Program-made: the position numbers and the translations under genes
Shown: one piece after another, positions 1-5,271 of the stretch
Numbering within the stretch: the stretch's first letter is position 1
Layout of the letters: each line of letters starts with the position of its first letter
Origin: an uncultured Coriobacteriaceae bacterium
GTDB taxonomy: Bacteria; Actinomycetota; Coriobacteriia; Coriobacteriales; UMGS124
DNA: 5,271 nt
Direction of reading: 5' to 3'
Assembly (NCBI GenBank): GCA_900555105.1
Contig: USJP01000146.1
Span: 1-5,271, forward strand
The notes under the pieces: generated by a model
What the model saw: the letters and a program-made list of their open reading frames with translations, nothing else
What the model was told of the DNA's origin: nothing
Database searches by the model: none

Positions 1-156
1 TCAGCGGCCGCATGCCCCAGCAACCGCACGCACCACGGCGACCGCATGCACCACACCACCGCGTACCATGGCAGCCCCATGCGCCGCGCGAACATGCGCC
101 CGCGCAGGCCCCAAGCTAAGAAACCCGCCTCGCCCGCGCTCAAATGGGCACGTTAA
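1..156 (+). CDS. possible 3' end of an unidentified plus-strand gene
   Basis: Frame 1 is open from the left edge to a TAA stop at 154-156. About four fifths of its codons end in G or C (my hand count is 42 of 51), similar to the real genes here and higher than the other two plus frames. The translated tail is basic and low in complexity: it has two His-His pairs, many Arg residues, and ends in a Lys/Pro/Ala stretch followed by Trp-Ala-Arg. No domain is recognisable, so no function is offered. If real, it lies 60 bp upstream of the isomerase gene in the same direction and could be co-transcribed with it. Two cautions apply. The mirrored minus-strand frame (open from 119 leftward) has the same third-position bias, and plus frame 3 contains a Pro-His-Ala-Pro repeat ending at a TAA at 117-119. 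The region could also be non-coding. Confidence 0.25.
   Translation, partial: SAAACPSNRTHHGDRMHHTTAYHGSPMRRANMRPRRPQAKKPASPALKWAR
23..54. repeat. short imperfect tandem repeat, 18-bp period
   Basis: The 14-base unit ACCGCACGCACCAC at 23-36 recurs at 41-54 with one change (ACCGCATGCACCAC). The offset is 18 bp, a whole number of codons, so the repeat would keep frame if the region is translated. In frame 3 it reads as a Pro-His-Ala-Pro repeat. Looser copies of the same CCGC/CCATG wording continue to about position 85. With only two good copies, this is a low-complexity patch and not a defined repeat family. Confidence 0.5.
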
Positions 157-172
157 CCGCCCATATTAGATG

Positions 173-178
173 TATCAT
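173..178 (+). promoter_or_regulatory. candidate -10 element for the isomerase gene
   Basis: TATCAT matches the sigma-70 -10 consensus at five of six positions. It sits in the only A/T-rich patch of the upstream region (about 163-178) and would put a transcription start roughly 30 bases before the ATG at 217. No good -35 hexamer lies 16-18 bp upstream; the nearest resemblance, TTAACC at 153-158, is spaced only 14 bp away. The assignment rests on composition and location alone. Confidence 0.3.
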
Positions 179-202
179 GCCATGGTCTAGCAACCGCACA
201 CA

Positions 203-211
203 GGAAAGGGG
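203..211 (+). promoter_or_regulatory. ribosome binding site of the isomerase gene
   Basis: The purine run GGAAAGGGG at 203-211 ends five bases before the ATG at 217. This spacing supports the start at 217 for the isomerase. No other ATG or GTG in that frame has a comparable upstream site. Confidence 0.7.
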
Positions 212-216
212 AACCC

Positions 217-741
217 ATGAGCAACAAGGGCAAGAAGGTCAAGGTCCACTACGTTGGCACGCTCGACAACGGTGAGGTGTTCGACAGCTCGCGCGAGCGC
301 GACAAGCCCATCGAGTTTACCTGCATGAAGGGCCAGATGATTCCCGGCTTTGACCGCGCGGTCGAGAACATGCAGGTAGGTGACGTCATCGACGTTCACA
401 TCGAACCTCAGGACGCCTACGGCATGCCCGACCCCAAGAACGTGCTCAAGGTCAAGTTCGGCGAGCACCTCTACTTCTACGACGAAAACGACAAGCCGAT
501 CATGATGACCATCAAGTCGGCCCAGCACGGCAAGGCCACCTTTGTGGGCATGAAGGACAAGGACCTCGCCCCCATCGTAGTCAACGTCGGCGAAACGCAC
601 ACCATCATCGCCCGCAAGATGGGCAAGCGTTCGCTGCCGGTCGTCGCCGCCAAGAACGACATCGTCGAGTTCGACACAAACCATCGCCTGGCCGGCAAGG
701 CCCTTAACTTCAACATCGAACTGCTCGAGGTCGAAGAGTAG
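217..741 (+). CDS. FKBP-type peptidyl-prolyl cis-trans isomerase, SlyD-like
   Basis: This is a cytoplasmic foldase predicted to speed cis-trans isomerisation of Xaa-Pro bonds and, through a flap insert, to act as a chaperone. The product has 174 residues. Residues 8-69 form the first part of the FKBP fold. The pocket residues of FKBP12 have visible counterparts: Tyr12, Phe22-Asp23, Phe34, Ile42, Phe45 (in place of the usual Trp), Tyr68 and Phe165. After the Asp-Ala-Tyr-Gly turn (66-69) the chain leaves the fold for an insert of about 85 residues. It returns at Asn155-His-Arg-Leu-Ala-Gly160, the hallmark of SlyD-type proteins, and ends with the last strand at 162-172. There is no signal peptide or membrane segment. 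Unlike E. coli SlyD, there is no His/Cys-rich metal-binding tail; the protein stops two residues after the core. The insert is longer than the roughly 60 residues between the same landmarks in E. coli SlyD. The start is fixed by a good ribosome binding site. The family call is firm; the client proteins are unknown. Confidence 0.93.
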   Translation: MSNKGKKVKVHYVGTLDNGEVFDSSRERDKPIEFTCMKGQMIPGFDRAVENMQVGDVIDVHIEPQDAYGMPDPKNVLKVKFGEHLYFYDENDKPIMMTIKSAQHGKATFVGMKDKDLAPIVVNVGETHTIIARKMGKRSLPVVAAKNDIVEFDTNHRLAGKALNFNIELLEVEE

Positions 742-918
742 ACAAAATCCCTGGCAGCCGGCCCAACAAGGCATCAACTGGTACCTGTTGAGTTTCCATC
801 CGCCCGCACACGAAGGACGGCTTGTCGGGTCCAGTTCGCGCCCAAAAACAGCCCGGCGAACTCTCGGGGGCGGACGCGCGGGCAGCTCTTCTACCCATCG
901 CGCAACGCATCACCAACA
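742..918. other. convergent intergenic region, no gene seen
   Basis: About 177 bp separate the isomerase stop from the terminator stem. Short open frames cross it on both strands, for example from an ATG at 788 and another frame from 822. They have no ribosome binding site, no recognisable protein, and run straight through the terminator hairpin, so I do not call them. The only structure I see is an 18-bp imperfect palindrome at 774-791. No tRNA, small RNA or mobile element signature is visible. Confidence 0.5.
774..791. repeat. imperfect 18-bp palindrome
   Basis: TCAACTGGTACCTGTTGA is symmetric about its central GGTACC, with one mismatched pair (T779/T786). It lies 33 bp after the isomerase stop. 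The arms are short and A/T-containing with no T-run after them, so it resembles a protein-binding dyad more than a terminator. It may be chance. Confidence 0.35.
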
Positions 919-967
919 AGAAAGGCCTGCAGGTCAACCCGTTTTTCGGGCGCCTGCAGGCCTTTCT
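919..967. terminator. bidirectional intrinsic terminator between convergent genes
   Basis: A perfect 15-bp inverted repeat has arms at 919-933 and 953-967, with a GGCCTGCAGG/CCTGCAGGCC core. A second nested stem, CCCG (938-941) with CGGG (947-950), is closed by a TTTTT loop. The outer stem ends in A-rich and T-rich edges (AGAAA/TTTCT), so transcripts from either side finish in a short U-containing tract; the tract is more evident for the minus strand (TTTCTTGTT). It starts 26 bp after the oxidoreductase stop and lies 177 bp after the isomerase stop, the arrangement expected of a shared terminator for convergent genes. Confidence 0.85.
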
Positions 968-993
968 CGTACCTGAGTTATCGCAAAGGGAGG

Positions 994-3900
994 CTACTTC
1001 TCCTGCGCCATGCGGCGATAGTGGTCAAAGCGACGCAACGCGTCCTCCTTGCCCTGCTCAAAGAGCCTCTCCGCCTCCTCGGGGAAGGTCTTCGTAAGCG
1101 AGGCATAACGGTTCTCTCCCACAACAAACTCCATGTAGTCCATGGTGGGCTCCTTGGAGTCCAGGGTCATGGGGTTTTCCTTGCGCGGGTCGTAGTGGTA
1201 CAGCGTCCAGTAACCGCTCTCAACTGCACGCTTCATCTCACCCTGAACGTCGTGCATGCCGCACTTGAGGCCATGCGAGGTGCAGGGCGCGTAGGCGATG
1301 ATGACAGAGGGGCCGTTGTACTCCTCGGCCTCCTTAAGTACCTTGACCAGCTGGTTGTAGTTGGCCCCCATGGCCACCTGGGCAACATAAACGTTGCCGT
1401 AGCTCATGAGGATGGAGCCGAGGTCCTTCTTGCCAGTCTTCTTGCCGCTTGCCGCGAACTGCGCGACGGCGCCGGCGGGCGTGGCCTTGGAGCTCTGGCC
1501 ACCGGTGTTGGAGTACACCTCGGTGTCCACGACCAGGACGTTTACATTGGCGCCGCTGGCAACCACGTGGTCGAGGCCGCCGAAGCCAATGTCATACGCC
1601 CAGCCGTCGCCGCCGAACATCCAGAACGTCTTCTTGGCAAGCTGGTCCTTGAACTTGAGAACCCCCTCGCACACCTTCTTGGCGCTGTTGGTGAGCGAGT
1701 CCATCGAGGTCTCGATGGCCGCCACGAGCTCGTCGGAAGCCACGCGCGACGCGTCGAAGTCGTCGAAAGCGGCAAGATAGGACTCGCACACAGCCTTAAC
1801 CTGCTCCATGACAACGGGGTCGGGCGTGTCGCCCTTGTCGTCCTTCATGTTCTCCAGGCCGCACGCAAGCACCTTCACGAGCTTCTCCACGCGGGCCTTC
1901 TCAGCCGCACGCTGCTGGGTGGAGCCCAGGTAAAGGCCAAGCGAGAGCTCGGCGTTGTTCTCGAAAAGGCTGTTGGTCCAAGCAGGGCCGAAGCCGCGCT
2001 TGTTCGTGGTGTAGGGGATGCCGGGGAAAGGCGAGCCCCAAGCCTGCGAGCAGCCCGTGGCGTTTGCCCAGTACACGCGGTCGCCGAAAAGCTGGGTGAG
2101 AAGCTTGGCGTAGGGCGTCTCGCCGCAGCCCGCACAGGCCGCGGAGAACTCGAGGAGCGGCTGCTTGAACTGCGAGCCCTTGACCGTGTAGGGGTCGAAC
2201 ACGCTGCCCTTGTCGGTGAGGCCAAGGCCGTACTCCCACAGCTCGCGGCTTGTCTCGGTAAGCTTGACAGGCTCCATGACCAGGGCGTTTGTCGGGCACA
2301 CGTCAGCGCAGCTGCCACAGCTCGTGCAGTCGAACTGGCTCACCTGGATGGTGAAGCGCATGCCCTCGGGCAGGTTCTTGCCTCCCTTGAGTGCCGCCGT
2401 CTCAAACCCCGCGGGAGCGGCCGCGGTCTCCTCCTCACTCACCAGGTAGGGACGGATCGCAGCATGGGGGCACACGAAGGCGCAGCGGTTGCACTGGATG
2501 CAGGCATCGGCCTTCCACGCGGGCGTCTTCACGGCAATGCCGCGCTTCTCGTAGGCGGTGAGACCCATGTCGATGACGCCGTCCTCGTAGCCCGCAAACG
2601 CGCTCACGGGAAGCTCGTCGCCCTTTTGGGCGTTCACGGGACGCAGGATGTTCGTGACCACGGCCGGCAGACCCTCGTCACTTGCGCATGCGTCGAGCTC
2701 GGCATTTGCCCAGCTCGCAGGGACCGCGACCTCCACACACCTCTGGGCGCCCTCCTCGATGGCGGCCACGTTGCTCGCCACCACGGCGTCGCCCTTGCGC
2801 GCATAGGACTTGCGGGCCGCGTCCTTCATGTAGTCGAGGGCCTCCTCAACAGGCATGAGACCGGCGATCTTGAAGAACGACGCCTGAAGCACGGTGTTGA
2901 TGTGGCTGCCCAGGCCCACGCGGTGCGCGATCTCAACCGCGTCAACGGTGAAGAGGCGGATGCCGTTCTGAGCGATATAGCGCTTCATCTTGCCAGGCAG
3001 GTTGGCGTCGAGCTCCTCGGCCGTCCAGCTCGTGTTGAGCAGGAACGTGCCGCCCGGCTTCACCTCCTGCACCATGTCGTACTGGCGCACATAGCTCTGA
3101 TTGTGGCAAGCGACGAAGTCGGCGCGCTTCACGTAATACGTGCTGCGGATGGGCTTCTTGGAAAGACGCAGGTGCGATTTGGTCACGCCGAAGGACTTCT
3201 TGGAGTCGTATTCGAAATACGCCTGAGCAAACATGTTTGCACAATCGCCCAGGATGCGGATGGTGTTGTGGTTGGCGCCCACCGTGCCGTCGCCGCCCAG
3301 GCCCCAGAACTTGCAGCTGTAGGTGTCGGCGTCCTCAAAGTCCTCGAGGGCGTGCACGGGAAGAGACAGGTTGGTCACGTCGTCGACGATGCCGATGGTG
3401 AAACCACGCTTGGGCTGGTCGGCAGCCAGGTTCTCAAACACGGCGACGATCTGCGCGACGTCGGTGTCCTTGGACGACAAGCCGTAGCGGCCGCCAATGA
3501 CAAGCACCTTGCCCGCGCGGTCGCTGTTCGCGATGACACTTGAAACGTCCAGGTAGAGAGGCTCGCCGGCCGAGCCCATGCACTTGCAGCGGTCGAGCAC
3601 TGCGACGCGCTCCACGCTTTGGGGCAAGGCGCCCAGGAAGTGCTTCGCCGAGAAGGGACGGTAGAGGTGCACCTGCAAGAAGCCGTAGCGCTTGCCGGTA
3701 CCCGCAGTCTGGGCCTTGGCGTTCAGGTAGTCGCACGCCTCCTGCGCGGTACCCGAGACGCTGCCCATGGCAACCACGACGTCGGTCGCGTCGGGCGCGC
3801 CGTAGTAGTCGAACACGTGGTGCTCGCGGCCTGTCACGCCGGCGACCTGCGCCATGACGCCCTCGACCACATCGGCCAGCTCGTCGTAGGCGGTGTTGTT

Positions 3901-4590
3901 CGCTTCGCGCACCTGGAAGTACACGTCGCCGTTCTGTACGGTGGCGCGCAGCATAGGGTGCTCGGGGTTGAGAGCGCGCGCCCTGAAGCGCTCGAGCGCC
4001 TCGGTATCCATGAGCGCGGTGAGCTCCTTGGTGTCGGGCATATCGATGCGCGAGAGCTCATGTGAGGTACGGAAACCGTCGAAGAAGTGCATGAACGGGA
4101 CGCTGCCCTTCACGGCGGCGAGGTGCGCGACGGCCGCCATGTCGGCCGCTTCTTGGACGCTTCCCGAGCTGAGCTGCGCAAAGCCTGTGTCGCGGCATGC
4201 CATGACATCGGAGTGGTCACCGAAGATGCTCATGGCGTGCGTGCCCACCGTGCGGCTCGCCACGTGCAAGACGCACGGCAGGCGCTCGCCGGCAATGCGG
4301 TAGAGCACGGGAACCATCAGCATGAGGCCCTGGCTCGAGGTGAAGCTCGTGCCCAGGCCTCCTGCCTGCAGCACGCCGTGGATGGCCCCGATGGCGCCCG
4401 CCTCGGACTGCATCTCAGTCAGCTGCACGCGCTGGCCGAACATGTTCAGACGGCCCTGCGCGCTCCATCGGTCGGTGTGCTCGGCCATGGGCGAGGACGG
4501 CGTGATGGGGTAGATGGCCGCCACCTCGGTGAAGTCGTAGGCAACGTGGGCCGCGGCCTGGTTGCCGTCGACGGTTACATAGTTGCTCAT
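994..4590 (-). CDS. nifJ: pyruvate:ferredoxin (flavodoxin) oxidoreductase, single-chain
   Basis: This enzyme converts pyruvate and CoA to acetyl-CoA and CO2, passing two electrons to ferredoxin or flavodoxin; it is a central, oxygen-sensitive step of anaerobic metabolism in the cytoplasm. The 1198 residues show the standard fused order. The N-terminal pyrimidine/substrate domain has the Tyr-Pro-Ile-Thr-Pro motif (27-31) with Thr30, Glu63 and Arg113 matching catalytic positions of the Desulfovibrio africanus enzyme. Next come a CoA-binding domain (about 260-415), the gamma-type domain with Gly430-Leu-Gly-Gly-Asp-Gly, and the Glu-Lys-Arg linker (681-683). A two-cluster ferredoxin domain follows (Cys697, 700, 703, 707 and Cys755, 758, 761, 765). 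The thiamine-diphosphate domain has proximal-cluster Cys819, 822, 847 and 1103, Gly994-Asp-Gly996 and Asn1028. The protein ends without the long C-terminal extension of the 1232-residue D. africanus enzyme. The ATG at 4590 is supported by a strong ribosome binding site. A different 2-oxoacid substrate is possible but less likely. No broken motif is seen. Confidence 0.97.
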   Translation of the reverse strand: MSNYVTVDGNQAAAHVAYDFTEVAAIYPITPSSPMAEHTDRWSAQGRLNMFGQRVQLTEMQSEAGAIGAIHGVLQAGGLGTSFTSSQGLMLMVPVLYRIAGERLPCVLHVASRTVGTHAMSIFGDHSDVMACRDTGFAQLSSGSVQEAADMAAVAHLAAVKGSVPFMHFFDGFRTSHELSRIDMPDTKELTALMDTEALERFRARALNPEHPMLRATVQNGDVYFQVREANNTAYDELADVVEGVMAQVAGVTGREHHVFDYYGAPDATDVVVAMGSVSGTAQEACDYLNAKAQTAGTGKRYGFLQVHLYRPFSAKHFLGALPQSVERVAVLDRCKCMGSAGEPLYLDVSSVIANSDRAGKVLVIGGRYGLSSKDTDVAQIVAVFENLAADQPKRGFTIGIVDDVTNLSLPVHALEDFEDADTYSCKFWGLGGDGTVGANHNTIRILGDCANMFAQAYFEYDSKKSFGVTKSHLRLSKKPIRSTYYVKRADFVACHNQSYVRQYDMVQEVKPGGTFLLNTSWTAEELDANLPGKMKRYIAQNGIRLFTVDAVEIAHRVGLGSHINTVLQASFFKIAGLMPVEEALDYMKDAARKSYARKGDAVVASNVAAIEEGAQRCVEVAVPASWANAELDACASDEGLPAVVTNILRPVNAQKGDELPVSAFAGYEDGVIDMGLTAYEKRGIAVKTPAWKADACIQCNRCAFVCPHAAIRPYLVSEEETAAAPAGFETAALKGGKNLPEGMRFTIQVSQFDCTSCGSCADVCPTNALVMEPVKLTETSRELWEYGLGLTDKGSVFDPYTVKGSQFKQPLLEFSAACAGCGETPYAKLLTQLFGDRVYWANATGCSQAWGSPFPGIPYTTNKRGFGPAWTNSLFENNAELSLGLYLGSTQQRAAEKARVEKLVKVLACGLENMKDDKGDTPDPVVMEQVKAVCESYLAAFDDFDASRVASDELVAAIETSMDSLTNSAKKVCEGVLKFKDQLAKKTFWMFGGDGWAYDIGFGGLDHVVASGANVNVLVVDTEVYSNTGGQSSKATPAGAVAQFAASGKKTGKKDLGSILMSYGNVYVAQVAMGANYNQLVKVLKEAEEYNGPSVIIAYAPCTSHGLKCGMHDVQGEMKRAVESGYWTLYHYDPRKENPMTLDSKEPTMDYMEFVVGENRYASLTKTFPEEAERLFEQGKEDALRRFDHYRRMAQEK

Positions 4591-4597
4591 TGTGAAG

Positions 4598-4606
4598 CCC
4601 CTCTCC
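4598..4606 (-). promoter_or_regulatory. ribosome binding site of the oxidoreductase gene
   Basis: On the minus strand GGAGAGGGG occupies 4606-4598, seven bases before the ATG that ends at 4590. It is a near-ideal Shine-Dalgarno site and fixes the start of the 1198-residue protein. Confidence 0.8.
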
Positions 4607-4629
4607 GCAACGATGGTTTGAAAACGCGA

Positions 4630-4655
4630 GCGGGGGCGCGCTGAACGGCCCCCGC
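4630..4655 (-). terminator. GC-rich hairpin between ligase and oxidoreductase genes; weak terminator or attenuator
   Basis: Perfect 8-bp arms GCGGGGGC (4630-4637) and GCCCCCGC (4648-4655) enclose a 10-base loop. On the minus strand the stem starts 23 bp after the ligase stop and is followed by TCGCGTTTTC, so the T-run is short and displaced by about five bases. That makes it a poor intrinsic terminator. It could instead attenuate read-through into the oxidoreductase gene or protect the 3' end of a processed ligase transcript. No convincing promoter for the oxidoreductase gene is visible in the 88-bp spacer. Confidence 0.45.
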
Positions 4656-4678
4656 GGAATGTCGGTGTATGGAAGCTG

Positions 4679-5271
4679 CTACTTCTTCACCAGGTTCTGA
4701 AGGCCCAGCTCCTCGACGGCGGCCTCCCTCATCTTGTACTTGAGGATCTTGCCGGCGGCGTTCATGGGATAGGACTCCACGAACTTGATGTAGCGGGGCA
4801 CCTTGTGGCGAGCGATGTTGCTCATCATGAACTCGCGGATCTCGTCTTCGGTCATGGACTCGCCCTCCATGAGGATGATGCAGGCCATGGCCTCCTCGCC
4901 GTACTTCACGTCAGGCACGCCGATGACCTGGCAGTCGCTGACCTTGGGGTGCGTGATGACGAAGTCCTCGATCTCCTTCGGGTAGATGTTCTCGCCGCCG
5001 CGGATGATCATGTCCTTCAGGCGGCCGGTGGCCACGAAGCAACCGCGCTCGTCACGCATGAGCAGGTCGCCGGAGTGGAGCCAACCGTCCTCGTCCACCG
5101 TCTTGAAGGTGGCATCGGGCATCTTGTAGTAGCCCTTCATGATGTTGTAACCGCGCGAGCAGAACTCGCCGATCTCGCCGTCGGGCAGCTCCTCGCCAGT
5201 GCTGGGATCGATGATCTTGCACTGTACGTGCGGGAACGCGTAGCCCACGGTCTCGGTGCGCAGGTCGAGCG
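4679..5271 (-). CDS. acyl-CoA ligase (AMP-forming), C-terminal part; 5' end outside window
   Basis: A member of the ANL adenylating superfamily: it activates a carboxylic acid with ATP to an acyl-adenylate and transfers the acyl group to CoA. The visible 196 residues run unbroken from the right edge to the TAG at 4681-4679. They contain the end of the large domain, with Arg39-Gly-Tyr-Asn-Ile-Met-Lys-Gly-Tyr-Tyr48 and Asp61-Gly-Trp-Leu-His-Ser-Gly-Asp68 (Asp68 is the ribose-binding Asp), then the hinge at Thr81-Gly-Arg-Leu-Lys-Asp86. The C-terminal domain has Gly91-Gly-Glu-Asn-Ile-Tyr-Pro97 and the catalytic lysine in Ala172-Gly-Lys174-Ile. Numbering is within the fragment. The frame continues upstream of a GTG at 5248 with family-like residues (Arg-Thr-Glu-Thr-Val-Gly), so that GTG is internal and not a start. 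About two thirds of a typical 500-560-residue protein is missing. The motifs resemble medium/long-chain fatty acid or aromatic acid ligases, but the acid-binding pocket is outside the window, so the substrate cannot be named. It lies 88 bp upstream of the oxidoreductase gene in the same direction. Confidence 0.93.
   Translation of the reverse strand, partial: LDLRTETVGYAFPHVQCKIIDPSTGEELPDGEIGEFCSRGYNIMKGYYKMPDATFKTVDEDGWLHSGDLLMRDERGCFVATGRLKDMIIRGGENIYPKEIEDFVITHPKVSDCQVIGVPDVKYGEEAMACIILMEGESMTEDEIREFMMSNIARHKVPRYIKFVESYPMNAAGKILKYKMREAAVEELGLQNLVKK

Noticed and set aside
3..119. Plus frame 3 with a Pro-His-Ala-Pro repeat ending at a TAA
   Set aside because: The repeat is suggestive, but third-position G/C is clearly lower than in frame 1 and in the real genes, so it is the less likely reading.
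3..119. Possible divergent minus-strand gene start with a Trp-rich hydrophobic N-terminus (ATG at 95 or 80)
   Set aside because: No adequate ribosome binding site precedes either ATG, the translation is unlike a normal signal or membrane segment, and the third-position bias is a mirror of plus frame 1.
187..777. A 196-codon minus-strand frame covering the isomerase gene
   Set aside because: Same antisense effect: Val/Leu/Asp/His-rich translation with no motif, while the plus strand encodes a clear FKBP with a ribosome binding site.
821..850. A stretch resembling a tRNA T-arm (GGGTCCAGTTCGCGCCC)
   Set aside because: No acceptor stem, anticodon arm or D-arm can be placed around it.
788..1097. 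Two overlapping plus-strand open frames after the isomerase gene
   Set aside because: They have no ribosome binding site and no recognisable product, and they cross the strong bidirectional terminator and the 3' end of the oxidoreductase gene.
1021..3543. An 840-codon open frame on the plus strand opposite the oxidoreductase gene
   Set aside because: It is the antisense mirror of a GC-rich gene whose codons mostly end in G or C, which removes stops from that frame. Its translation is a low-complexity Val/Leu/Ala/Gly/His/Arg mixture with no family motifs, and the minus-strand protein is unmistakable.
5246..5248. GTG as the start of the acyl-CoA ligase gene
   Set aside because: The frame continues to the window edge with family-typical residues, and two thirds of the expected protein would be missing, so the GTG is internal.

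Overview
The window is GC-rich bacterial DNA with strong G/C preference at third codon positions. It carries genes typical of an anaerobe: a full-length oxygen-sensitive pyruvate:ferredoxin oxidoreductase, an AMP-forming acyl-CoA ligase and a small FKBP-type prolyl isomerase. Clear purine-rich Shine-Dalgarno sites precede both complete genes. The best guess at a host is a high-GC anaerobic actinobacterium of the Coriobacteriia (Eggerthella/Slackia/Olsenella-like). That is inferred from composition and protein flavour and is not proven by any marker in the window.

Layout. Positions 1-216 are an upstream region holding short imperfect repeats, a possible 3' end of a plus-strand gene (frame open to a TAA at 154-156) and the leader of the isomerase gene. 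Positions 217-741 (+) encode a 174-residue SlyD-like FKBP isomerase. Positions 742-993 are the convergent intergenic region; no credible gene is seen there, but a strong perfect 15-bp inverted repeat (919-967) should terminate transcription from both sides. Positions 994-4590 (-) encode the 1198-residue pyruvate:ferredoxin oxidoreductase, with all thiamine-diphosphate, ferredoxin-type and proximal cluster residues present. Positions 4591-4678 are a short spacer with a GC-rich hairpin. Positions 4679-5271 (-) are the C-terminal 196 residues of an acyl-CoA ligase whose start lies beyond the right edge.

How the genes fit together. The ligase and the oxidoreductase point the same way, 88 bp apart, and both yield CoA thioesters: one from a free carboxylic acid with ATP, the other from pyruvate with reduction of ferredoxin or flavodoxin. 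No clear promoter is visible between them, so read-through transcription with partial attenuation at the hairpin is plausible. The isomerase is convergent to them and looks functionally independent (protein folding). I do not see a new multi-gene system. The points most worth a second look are the enlarged flap insert of the isomerase, an unusual Cys-Lys-Cys stretch in the CoA-binding domain of the oxidoreductase, and the dyad elements around the isomerase leader and the terminator region.
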